Shown one piece after another: positions 54,747-62,094 of a stretch of DNA of 64,000 nt; position 1 is the first letter of the stretch, and each line of letters opens with the position of its first letter. This stretch comes from Streptomyces griseomycini (GTDB lineage: Bacteria > Actinomycetota > Actinomycetes > Streptomycetales > Streptomycetaceae): NCBI RefSeq assembly GCF_014203535.1, contig NZ_JACHJI010000001.1, positions 310,001-374,000 on the forward strand. The letters are read 5' to 3'. The notes under the pieces were generated by a model. It was not told where the DNA came from and did no database searches. It saw only the letters and a list, made by a program, of their open reading frames with translations. Position numbers and translations under genes: made by a program.

Positions 54747-55583
54747 TCAGGCCCCGGACGCCTCAGAGGACCCTTGCGCCTCACCGAGCACATGAAGCTG
54801 CGTGGCCACGGAGTGGAAGGCGGTGAGTTCGGCCGCCGCGGCCTCCAGCTCCAGCAGTGCGTCCAGGGCTCCGGGCTCGGTGTCCACGAGCGCGCCGGGG
54901 ACCAGGTCGGCGAAGACCCGCACGCCGTGCACGGCGCCGACCCTGAGGCCCGCCCCCTCGACGAGCCCGGTGAGCTGGTCGGCGGTGAAGCGGCGCGGCA
55001 CGGGGTCACCCGTGCCCCATCGGCCGTTCGGGTCGTCGAGCGCCTGCCTGGCCTCCTTGAAGTGACCGGCGAGGGCGCGGGCGAGCACGGCGCCGCCGAG
55101 GCCGGCGGCCAGCAGGCTGAGGACGCCTTCGGGGCGCAGGGCGGCCACCGCGTTGCGGATGCCCTCGGCCGGGTCGTCGACGTACTCCAGGACGCCGTGG
55201 CACAGCACGGCGTCGTAACCGCCGCGCTCGGCCACCTCGAAGAGGCCGTGCACGTCGCCCTGGACTCCCCGGACCCGGTCGGCGGCGCCGGCCTCGGCCG
55301 CGCGGCGCTCCAGGGCGAACAGCGCGTTGGGACTGGGGTCGACGACGGTGACCCGGTGGCCGAGGAGGGCCAGGGGCACCGCGAAGTGGCCGCTTCCGCC
55401 GCCGGTGTCGAGGACGTCCAGCGCCTGCCGCCCCGTCGCCTTGGCCCGGCGTTCCAGGGCGTCCTGGAGGACCTCCCAGACCACGGCGGTGCGCAGGGCG
55501 GCACGGGGGCGGGAGGGGTCGGAGCGCAGCGGCGTCACTCGAGGGTGGTGGTGGGAGACGGGAGGGCGCATCGGATCCGACAC
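54747..55583 (-). CDS. Class I SAM-dependent methyltransferase, 278 aa
   Basis: A Rossmann-fold methyltransferase. Motif I is LDVLDTGGGSGHFAVPLALLG near residue 60, motif II-type VTVVDPSPNALFALERRAAE follows, then motif III VLCHGVLEYVDDPAEGI and the post-motif LSLLAAGLGGAVLARALAG. The remainder resembles SmtA/CmoA-type methyltransferases, and the substrate is unknown. GTG 55583 is chosen since GAGGAG lies 9 nt upstream; ATG 55571 (MRPPVSHHH) and ATG 55616 are in frame. The gene follows the HEPN-protein gene on the same strand after 175 bp. A palindrome follows its stop. Confidence 0.9.
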   Translation of the reverse strand: MSDPMRPPVSHHHPRVTPLRSDPSRPRAALRTAVVWEVLQDALERRAKATGRQALDVLDTGGGSGHFAVPLALLGHRVTVVDPSPNALFALERRAAEAGAADRVRGVQGDVHGLFEVAERGGYDAVLCHGVLEYVDDPAEGIRNAVAALRPEGVLSLLAAGLGGAVLARALAGHFKEARQALDDPNGRWGTGDPVPRRFTADQLTGLVEGAGLRVGAVHGVRVFADLVPGALVDTEPGALDALLELEAAAAELTAFHSVATQLHVLGEAQGSSEASGA

Positions 55584-55758
55584 GGCAGTTGACTCCTCGG
55601 CGCGGCACCGCCTCATCCTCGGCGGAGCGATCGGGCTCCCTTCCCGTCCCGGAGCGCCGGGGCGGGAAGGGGTTCAGGCGCCCTCCACCCTATTGCCTGC
55701 GGTGCGGTACCCGGTCACCTGCCCGTGCCACCGCGAAGGGCTCACCGCGGACGGACGG

Positions 55759-56346
55759 TCAGCCCGCGTCCGGGACGTCCCGGACCGGGCCCCCGTCCGC
55801 ACCCCCGCCCGGGTCGCGGCCCTCCGGCCGGTCCGTGTCCCCGTGCGGCTGCGGGAGGACCGGCTGGAGGACGAGCATGCGCTCCACCAGGCGCAGGAAC
55901 ATCGCCACGTCCCGTATCAGGTCGTCGGCGTCCCGCCCGCTCGCCGCGCCCTGGATGCCTGCCTCGGCCCGGGCGCGGCGCCGGGCCCCGGAGGCGAACA
56001 GCGCGCTCCACTCGGCGAGCTCGGGCGCGATCTCGGGGAGCACTTCCCAGGCGCTCCTGATCCGGGCCCGGGCCCGGGGTGAGGTCTCGGGCCGGCCGCG
56101 CGCGGCGAGCACGGCGGCGGCGGTGCGCAGGGCGGCGAGGTGGGCCGTCGCGTAGCGCTCGTTGGGGGTGTCGAGGACGGTGGCCTCGTCGAGTCCGGCA
56201 CGGGCCTGGGCGAGCAGGTCGAGGGCGGCGGGCGGGGCCGCGGCGCGGCGCAGCACGGGGTGGACGTCGCTCGCCGGACCGTTCGTCGAGGGGGCAGGGC
56301 GGGTTGCGCGGTGCCGACGGGCCGCGGCTGCGGACGAGTTGGCCAT
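55759..56346 (-). CDS. SAV_6107-type HEPN protein, 195 aa
   Basis: This matches the actinobacterial SAV_6107 family, a HEPN-like all-helical protein. The core runs from ALDLLAQARAGLDEATVLDTPNERYATAHLAALRTAAAVLAARG to DDLIRDVAMFLRLVERMLVLQ; RxxxxH-type RNase motif is not obvious, and AHLAALRTAA lacks the catalytic pair. The C-terminal ~35 residues are Gly/Asp/Pro-rich. ATG 56346 is preceded by AGGAGG 6-7 nt upstream on the minus strand. It lies divergent from the ABC/YhgE operon. HEPN proteins are often toxins or RNases, but an MNT partner is not adjacent, so this is unlikely to be a toxin pair. Confidence 0.85.
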   Translation of the reverse strand: MANSSAAAARRHRATRPAPSTNGPASDVHPVLRRAAAPPAALDLLAQARAGLDEATVLDTPNERYATAHLAALRTAAAVLAARGRPETSPRARARIRSAWEVLPEIAPELAEWSALFASGARRRARAEAGIQGAASGRDADDLIRDVAMFLRLVERMLVLQPVLPQPHGDTDRPEGRDPGGGADGGPVRDVPDAG

Positions 56347-56447
56347 GACGAACCTCCTGTCGTCTTCGTGACGGCACGCTCTGCTACGAGGTGCCGTATG
56401 TGCTCATCGTGCGGTATGGCACTGACAATCCGTTCTGACCTGGGGCT

Positions 56448-56476
56448 TTGCCTCGAGCGAGCGTTCGGGCTAGTTT
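56448..56476 (+). promoter_or_regulatory. Promoter of the ABC/YhgE/TetR operon
   Basis: TTGCCT (56448-56453) and TAGTTT (56471-56476) are 17 bp apart, a good sigma70 promoter. The start of transcription would be near 56483, inside the operator. The leader to ATG 56538 is about 55 nt. Confidence 0.65.
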
Positions 56477-56501
56477 TTGCACTGACCAGTCAGTTCAAAA
56501 A
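56474..56501 (+). promoter_or_regulatory. TetR-type operator
   Basis: A 28-bp near-perfect palindrome with half-sites TTTTTGnACTGA and TCAGTnCAAAAA around a CCAG centre. It overlaps the -10 box and the predicted start of transcription, so binding would block the promoter. The TetR gene at the end of the operon is the obvious ligand, giving autoregulation. A related partial site (GGCACTGACAATC) lies at 56419-56431. Confidence 0.75.
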
Positions 56502-56537
56502 GTCCCGCAGGGGTTCGGGAAAGGAAGTGGGGGACGC

Positions 56538-57350
56538 ATGGGGGACGTGGTGAACGATCCGCCCGGACTCGCCGTCTCGGCCCGCGGCTTCGGGCTCGAG
56601 GGACCGCGGGGCTGGGCGTTCCGCGGGATCGGCGTCGAAGCGGGGCCCGGCTCGCTGATCGCCGTCGAGGGACCGTCCGGGTCGGGCCGCACCTGCCTGC
56701 TGCTCGCGCTCACCGGGCGGATGCGGCCCACGGAGGGCCTGGCCGCCGTGGGCGGGCTCGCGCTGCCCAGGCGCATGGCCGCCGTGCGCCGGATCAGCGC
56801 GCTCGCGCACGTCGCCGGCGTGACCGATCTCGACCCGGCCCTGACCGTCGGCGAGCACCTGCGCGAGCGGGCGCTGCTGCAGCGCCGCTTCGGCGGCTCC
56901 CTGCGCGGGCTGCTGCGTCCGCGCAGGGAGCGTGCGGCCGGGGAGAGGAGGCGCGTCGACACCGCGCTGGCCACCGCCGGACTGGACCTCGCGACGCTGC
57001 CCAAGGGCGCGCGGACCGCCGTACGGGAGCTGGAGCGGGTGGAGGCGCTGCGGCTGTCGCTCGCGCTGGCCCTGCTCGGACGCCCCCGGCTGCTCGGGGT
57101 GGACGACGCCGACCTGAAGCTCTCGTCCGCCGAACGGGACGAGGTCTGGGCCCTGCTGAGGTCGGTCACCGAAGCCGGCCCGACGGTGGTGGCGGTGTGC
57201 AGCGAGGCACCGCGGGACGTGGTGGTCGTCCGCACGGGAGCCACCGGATCCGACGAGGAGCACACCGCGGAGCACGACGAGGAGCACGACGCGGAGCACG
57301 ACGAGAGGGAGGAGGCGGCCGATGCGCTCGCCGAGACTGGCCGCTCTTGA
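56538..57350 (+). CDS. Degenerate ABC-type ATPase, 270 aa
   Basis: This is an ABC-like NTPase partner for the next membrane protein. Walker A is intact (VEGPSGSGRTCLLLALTG near residue 48, with Arg instead of Lys at the sixth position of GxxGxGK/RT, a change seen as GSGRT). Instead of LSGGQ the signature region reads RELERVEALRLSLALAL, and Walker B is LLGVDDADLK, without the catalytic Glu. ATP hydrolysis may be weak or absent. The C terminus has a charged HDEEHDAEHDE repeat. ATG 56538 is downstream of GGGGG. It overlaps the next gene by 29 bp. The same arrangement occurs with YhgE in many actinobacteria. Confidence 0.82.
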   Translation: MGDVVNDPPGLAVSARGFGLEGPRGWAFRGIGVEAGPGSLIAVEGPSGSGRTCLLLALTGRMRPTEGLAAVGGLALPRRMAAVRRISALAHVAGVTDLDPALTVGEHLRERALLQRRFGGSLRGLLRPRRERAAGERRRVDTALATAGLDLATLPKGARTAVRELERVEALRLSLALALLGRPRLLGVDDADLKLSSAERDEVWALLRSVTEAGPTVVAVCSEAPRDVVVVRTGATGSDEEHTAEHDEEHDAEHDEREEAADALAETGRS

Positions 57351-59478
57351 GCTGCGGCGCTTCGGCCGCGGCAAGCTGCCGCGCGCGGCCCTGGTCGCCC
57401 TGCTGGTGCTGCCCCTGCTGTACGGCGCCCTGTACCTGTGGTCGTTCTGGGACCCCTACAGCCGCCTCGACCGGATCCCCGTGGCGCTCGTGAACGACGA
57501 CCGGGGGGCGACCGCCGACGGGAAGCGGATCACCGCGGGCGACGACATCGCCGGGGGGCTGCGCGACAGCGGCACCTTCGACTGGCGGGAGGTGAGCGCG
57601 GAGGAGGCCCGGCGGGGCGTCGAGGACGGCACCTACTACCTGTCGCTGACCGTGCCCGCCGACTTCAGCCGCCGCGTCGCCTCCAGCTCGGGGGACTCCC
57701 CCGAGACCGGCGCCCTGGAGGTGCGGACGAACGACGCCAACAACTACATCGTCGGGCAGATCTCCCGGACGGTCTTCGGCGAGGTGCGCCGGGCCGCGTC
57801 CACGAAGACGTCGCGCTCCTTCCTGGACCGGATCTTCGTCTCGTTCTCGGACATCCACGGCGAGACCGTGAGGGCGGCGAAGGGCGCCGACCGGCTCAAG
57901 GGCGGCATCGGGAGGGCGGAGAAGGGTTCCGAGGACCTCGCCGACGGCCTGGCGGACGCCCGTAAGGGCAGCGGCAAGCTGTCCAAGGGCCTGAAGGACC
58001 TCCACCGGGGCGCGGGCGACCTGGAGGACGGTGCGCGGAAGGTCGCGGACGGGACGCGGACGCTCGCCGACAAGGTGAACGCCGTCGACGCCGAGGTGGG
58101 CCCGTTCCTGGAGGACAACGAGAAGACCATCGGCGACACGGCCCGGTTCGTCGCCGACTCGGCGGGCCGGCTCCGCGACGACCTCGACGCGCTGGAGAAG
58201 CGGGCGCCGGACGCCGCGAAGGACGCCCGCGCGGCGTCCGGCACCCTGGACGACGTCCACCGCACCCGCTGCGAGGACCCCGCCCGGTCCGGCCCCGCCG
58301 GCACCACCGATCCCACCGATCCCACTGGCACCACCGACCCCGCCGGCACCACCGGTTCCGCCGATCCCGCCTGCGCCGATCTGGAGCGGGCCAGGGACGC
58401 GACGGCCGCCGCGGCGGCCGTCGCCGAAGACGTCAGCGGCCTGGTCACCGACCACCGCGGCGACCTGAAGAAGCTCGACACCCACCTCGGCACCCTGCAG
58501 AAGCAGGCGCGGGCGCTCGCCGACCGCGCCCCGCGCCTCTCCGAGGACCTCGACGACGCCGTCACCCGGATCAACAAGCTGAACGCCGGCGCCGGCAAGG
58601 TCGCCGCCGGTGCGAAGAAGCTGCACAAGGGCCTGGGCACCGCCGAGACCGGCGCCCTGGACCTGGACGAGGGCGTCGGCGAGCTCAAGACCGGCGCGGA
58701 CGACCTGAACGGCGGCATCTTCAAGCTCGTCGACGGCTCCGGCGAGCTCGCCGGCGGACTGCACGAGGGCGCCGGGCGGATCCCCGACTACGACAAGCAG
58801 GACCGCGACCTGCGCACCGAGGTGATGGCCGACCCGGTCCGGCTCGTCACCCACGACCTGCACAAGGCGCCCAACTACGGCACCGGCTTCGCTCCGTACT
58901 TCATCCCGCTGTCGCTGTGGGTGGGCGCGATGGTGGCGTACATGGTCATCGCGCCGATGAACCGGCGTGCCCTCGCCGCCGGCGCCTCGGCCTGGCGGAT
59001 CGCGCTGGCGGGCTGGCTGCCGGTGCTGGTGATCGGGGTGCTGCAGACGGTGGCGCTGATGTCGGTGCTGCACTGGGCGCTCGGGCTGCAGACGGCCCGG
59101 GCGGCGGGGACGGTGGGCTTCCTGTTCCTGGTGACGGCGTGCTTCGCGGCGATCGTGCAGTGGCTGAACGCGCGCTTCGGAGCGGCCGGCCGGATCCTCG
59201 TCCTCGCGCTGCTGATGCTCCAGCTGACGTCGGCGGGCGGCACGTACCCCGTGCAGACCAGTCCCGGCTTCTTCAACGCGCTGCACCCCCTTCTCCCGAT
59301 GACCCACGTCGTCGAGGCGCTCCGGCGGCTGATCACGGGCGGCGGGCTCGGACCGGTGTGGCAGGCGTGCGCCGTGCTCGCGGCCTTCACCGTGGGCGCC
59401 CTCGCGCTGACCGCGCTGTCGGCCCGCCGCCGGCAGGTGTGGACCCTGGACCGGCTGCACCCGGAGCTGAGCCTGTGA
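57322..59478 (+). CDS. YhgE/Pip-domain membrane protein, 718 aa
   Basis: The N-terminal YhgE/Pip domain starts with a transmembrane helix (VALLVLPLLYGALYLWSFWDPY) followed by VALVNDDRGATADG and an extracytoplasmic region. A long helical region rich in GLxxLxxGxxxLxxGA repeats (GSGKLSKGLKDLHRGAGDLEDGARKVADGT) is characteristic of the family. Mid-protein there is a Thr/Asp/Pro repeat (DPTDPTGTTDPAGTT) between two Cys residues. Five C-terminal membrane helices follow (FIPLSLWVGAMVAYMVI to VLAAFTVGALALTAL), an ABC2-like permease region. It is thus an ABC-2-type exporter coupled to the ATPase; substrate unknown. Gram-positive homologues act in phage infection and virulence. ATG 57322 is within the ATPase gene. 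Confidence 0.9.
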   Translation: MRSPRLAALELRRFGRGKLPRAALVALLVLPLLYGALYLWSFWDPYSRLDRIPVALVNDDRGATADGKRITAGDDIAGGLRDSGTFDWREVSAEEARRGVEDGTYYLSLTVPADFSRRVASSSGDSPETGALEVRTNDANNYIVGQISRTVFGEVRRAASTKTSRSFLDRIFVSFSDIHGETVRAAKGADRLKGGIGRAEKGSEDLADGLADARKGSGKLSKGLKDLHRGAGDLEDGARKVADGTRTLADKVNAVDAEVGPFLEDNEKTIGDTARFVADSAGRLRDDLDALEKRAPDAAKDARAASGTLDDVHRTRCEDPARSGPAGTTDPTDPTGTTDPAGTTGSADPACADLERARDATAAAAAVAEDVSGLVTDHRGDLKKLDTHLGTLQKQARALADRAPRLSEDLDDAVTRINKLNAGAGKVAAGAKKLHKGLGTAETGALDLDEGVGELKTGADDLNGGIFKLVDGSGELAGGLHEGAGRIPDYDKQDRDLRTEVMADPVRLVTHDLHKAPNYGTGFAPYFIPLSLWVGAMVAYMVIAPMNRRALAAGASAWRIALAGWLPVLVIGVLQTVALMSVLHWALGLQTARAAGTVGFLFLVTACFAAIVQWLNARFGAAGRILVLALLMLQLTSAGGTYPVQTSPGFFNALHPLLPMTHVVEALRRLITGGGLGPVWQACAVLAAFTVGALALTALSARRRQVWTLDRLHPELSL

Positions 59479-59513
59479 ACGGACGGACCGGCGTCCCTGT
59501 GACAATCGGGGTC

Positions 59514-60143
59514 ATGGAACGCAGCAGCACCACGTCGGGCGGCAGCGCCCGCCGCGAGGCCACCCGGCAGAAGCTCTACGAGGCGGCCGTCACCCTCATC
59601 GCCGAACAGGGCTTCTCCGCCACCACGGTGGACGAGATCGCCGAGCGGGCGGGAGTCGCGAAGGGCACGGTCTACTACAACTTCGCGAGCAAGTCGGTCC
59701 TCTTCGAGGAGTTGCTGCGGCACGGCGTCGGTCTCCTGACCGCCTCGCTGCGGGAGGCGGCCGAGAAGACGGCCGCCCAGGGCGGCAGCAGGGTCGACGC
59801 CCTGGACGCGATGGTCCGCGCGGGCCTGGTCTTCATCGACCGCTATCCGGCCTTCACCCAGCTGTACGTGGCCGAGCTGTGGCGCACCAACCGGGCCTGG
59901 CAGTCCACGCTGATGGTGGTGCGGCAGCAGGCCGTGGCGGTGGTCGAGGGCGTGCTGCGCGAGGGCGTGGCCGCCGGGGAGTTCAGCGAGGAGATCGACG
60001 TCCCGCTGACGGCGGCGGCGCTGGTCGGCATGGTGCTGGTGGCCGCGCTGGACTGGAAGTCCTTCCAGCCGGAGCGCTCCCTGGACGACGTGCACGCGGC
60101 TCTGTCCCGGCTGCTGCAGGGACGGGTCAGCGGTCACCGCTGA
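59514..60143 (+). CDS. TetR-family transcriptional regulator, 209 aa
   Basis: The N-terminal DNA-binding domain is ARREATRQKLYEAAVTLIAEQGFSATTVDEIAERAGVAKGTVYYNFASKSVLFEELL, with the recognition helix in KGTVYYNF. The C-terminal domain is helical with several Trp/Phe ligand-pocket residues (YVAELWRTNRAWQSTLMVV) and ends in LDWKSFQPERSLDDVHAALSRLL. ATG 59514 is used; GTG 59499 and GTG 59475 (overlapping the YhgE stop in GTGA) are alternatives. Its position at the end of the operon, and the palindrome at the operon promoter, indicate that it represses the operon and responds to an unknown ligand. Confidence 0.92.
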   Translation: MERSSTTSGGSARREATRQKLYEAAVTLIAEQGFSATTVDEIAERAGVAKGTVYYNFASKSVLFEELLRHGVGLLTASLREAAEKTAAQGGSRVDALDAMVRAGLVFIDRYPAFTQLYVAELWRTNRAWQSTLMVVRQQAVAVVEGVLREGVAAGEFSEEIDVPLTAAALVGMVLVAALDWKSFQPERSLDDVHAALSRLLQGRVSGHR

Positions 60144-60153
60144 GGCCGGGTGA

Positions 60154-60189
60154 CGGCGGGCCGGCGCACGCGAAGGCGCCGGCCCGCCG
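60154..60189 (+). terminator. Terminator after the TetR gene
   Basis: A perfect 14-bp stem (CGGCGGGCCGGCGC / GCGCCGGCCCGCCG) with an 8-nt loop, 10 bp past the stop. Confidence 0.8.
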
Positions 60190-60566
60190 GTGGCCGCGTC
60201 CCCCGCGGGCCACCGTCGGACCGGCGCCTTCCTTGCTCCCCCGTGCGTCCCCCCGCAGAACCCCCGTTCGCGGTCGTCCCCCGGGTTCCCCCGTGCCTCG
60301 CTCCCGCCGACGGCGCCGGCGGAAGGAGCGGATCGCGGGCCGCGCCGTTCCGGCGCCCCGTGTCGCCGGTTCCGGAAGCCGTGCCCCTCTCCGTGGTCTC
60401 CACTCTCCCGTCCCCGCGGGGCGGGACCCATCCGCGCGCGTACTCATCTCGGCGGCTAGGTACGGATACTCACGCCTGCGCACCCGCCCCCACGACGCGG
60501 TGCCGGCGGCTGGTCACCCGCGCGGGGGCGCCGGTACTCGGGGGCCGGTCCGCCGGTGGCGGCGGA
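60190..60566. other. Non-coding stretch between tetR and the flavoprotein gene
   Basis: About 375 bp. Open frames on both strands are Arg/Pro/Gly-rich and their codons show no third-position GC bias, so no gene is called. It should contain the -35 region of the flavoprotein gene. Confidence 0.55.
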
Positions 60567-60572
60567 TAAAGT
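60567..60572 (+). promoter_or_regulatory. -10 box TAAAGT before the flavoprotein gene (putative leaderless)
   Basis: TAAAGT ends 7 nt before ATG 60580 and there is no ribosome-binding site in the gap. The -35 element is not clear. Confidence 0.35.
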
Positions 60573-60579
60573 CCCTGGC

Positions 60580-62088
60580 ATGGCACGGATTGCGGTGATC
60601 GGCGCCGGGATGGGCGCGATGGCGGCCGCCGCCCGGCTGGCCGTCGCGGGCCACCGGGTGGCGGTGTACGAACGGACGGAGACGTACGGCGGCGTCCTGC
60701 GCCGCCGGGAGCGGGACGGGTTCTCCTTCGACACCGGTCCCGGTCTGTTCACCCTCCCCGCGGTGTACCGCGACCTCTTCGTCAAGACCGGCCGGGAGCC
60801 GTTGGAGGAATGCGTCGACCTGGTCCAGGTCGACCCGTCGTCGCGGCACGTGTTCGCGGACGGCACCCGGGTGTCGCTGCCGAACGCCTCGCGCGCGGGC
60901 GTCGTCGCGGCCCTGGGCGAGGCGCTCGGGCCGGACGCCGGCCGCCGGTGGGGCGACTTCCTGGTGCGGGCCCGTGAGGCCTGGGACCGGTCGCGCAGGC
61001 CGCTGCTGGAGGAGCCGTTGTGGCCGAACTGGCAGGTGCTGGCCGAACGCGAGCCCTACCCGGCGGTCCCCCACAAGCGGCTGCTGCGCACCCGCCGGGC
61101 CGGCACGCTCGCCGAGGTCGGCTCCTGGGAGCTGCGGGACCCCCGGCTGGTCGCGCTGCTGGAGAGCCACGCGCTCGCGTACGGCCTGGATCCCCGTGGG
61201 ACCCCGGCGAGCGCGGCCGTGCTGCCGTACATGGAGCACGCCTTCGGCACCTGGTACGTGCGGGGCGGCATGCGGGAGCTGGCGCGGGCGGTGTACGAGC
61301 GGTGCGTGGCCCGTAAGGTCGAGTTCCACTTCGGCGCGGAGGTCTCCGGGGTGCTGGAGGAGGACGGCCGGGTGGCGGGGGTCGAGCTCCGCGACGGCAC
61401 GGTGGGCGAGGCGGACCACGTGGTCGCGGGCGTGGACCCGCACCGGCTGGAGCTCATGACCGGCCATCCGCTGTACGGCGACGGCGATGTGCGCCCCGAC
61501 CCCACGGAGCGGCGGCCCGGGCGGTTCACGGTGCTGCTGGCGCTGCGCGGGCCGCGCGAGTCCGGTGCGGCGCACCGCACGGTCGTGCACGCCCCCGACC
61601 GCACGGCGGAGCTGGACTTCCTCACCGCCCGCGCCGGCACCCCGGTGCGGCCCACGGTGACGGTGCTGCGGCCGGACGACCCCGCCCTCGCCCCCGACGC
61701 GGAGCACGAGTCCGTGGTCCTGTCCGCCACCGTGCCGCAGGGCGCTCAGTGGGACGGGGGCGAGACCGGCGAGCGGTTCGCGGATCTGCTCGTCGAGGCC
61801 GCCGAGGCCGCCGTTCCCGGTCTGCGCGGGCGCGTCCTGTGGCGGGAGGTGCACACGCCCGGCGCCTTCGGGGAGGAGACGGGCGCCGGGTTCGGGGGCA
61901 TCCCCGCTCCCGCCCTCGCCGCCGGGCGGGGCCGCTTCCTCCGCCCGGCCAACACCACCCCGCTCCCGGGCCTGTACCGCGTCGGCGGCTGGTCCCACCC
62001 GGGGGGCGGTCTCCCGCACGCCGGGATGTCGGGGGCGCTGGTCGCCGGGCTGATCGTGGAGGGGCCGGAGTTCCGCGGGTCGCAGTGA
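60580..62088 (+). CDS. Phytoene-desaturase-like FAD oxidoreductase, 502 aa
   Basis: An FAD-dependent oxidoreductase of the phytoene desaturase/amine-oxidase superfamily. The FAD-binding Rossmann motif is RIAVIGAGMGAMAAAARLAVAGHRVAVYERTETYGG at the N terminus. The C-terminal signature GLYRVGGWSHPGGGLPHAGMSGALVAGLI completes the FAD site. The middle includes FDTGPGLFTLPAVYRDLF and WYVRGGMRELARAVYERCV, typical of the CrtI-like set. No carotenoid synthase or other crt genes lie nearby, so the substrate is not given by context; it may be a stand-alone desaturase or a related oxidase. ATG 60580 has a TAAAGT box 7 nt upstream. It converges on the minus-strand gene 6 bp away. Confidence 0.88.
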   Translation: MARIAVIGAGMGAMAAAARLAVAGHRVAVYERTETYGGVLRRRERDGFSFDTGPGLFTLPAVYRDLFVKTGREPLEECVDLVQVDPSSRHVFADGTRVSLPNASRAGVVAALGEALGPDAGRRWGDFLVRAREAWDRSRRPLLEEPLWPNWQVLAEREPYPAVPHKRLLRTRRAGTLAEVGSWELRDPRLVALLESHALAYGLDPRGTPASAAVLPYMEHAFGTWYVRGGMRELARAVYERCVARKVEFHFGAEVSGVLEEDGRVAGVELRDGTVGEADHVVAGVDPHRLELMTGHPLYGDGDVRPDPTERRPGRFTVLLALRGPRESGAAHRTVVHAPDRTAELDFLTARAGTPVRPTVTVLRPDDPALAPDAEHESVVLSATVPQGAQWDGGETGERFADLLVEAAEAAVPGLRGRVLWREVHTPGAFGEETGAGFGGIPAPALAAGRGRFLRPANTTPLPGLYRVGGWSHPGGGLPHAGMSGALVAGLIVEGPEFRGSQ

Positions 62089-62094
62089 GCGCGC

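Noticed and set aside
55759..56346. HEPN protein as a toxin of a toxin-antitoxin pair
   Set aside because: There is no MNT or other small antitoxin partner next to it, and the catalytic RxxxxH motif is not seen.
60127..60483. Minus-strand open frame of 118 codons after the TetR gene
   Set aside because: Third codon positions are not GC-rich, the product is Arg/Gly-rich, and it covers the TetR terminator; not coding.
60580..62088. Carotenoid cluster suggested by the phytoene-desaturase-like gene
   Set aside because: No crtB, crtE, crtY or related genes lie nearby, so a carotenoid role is not supported by context.
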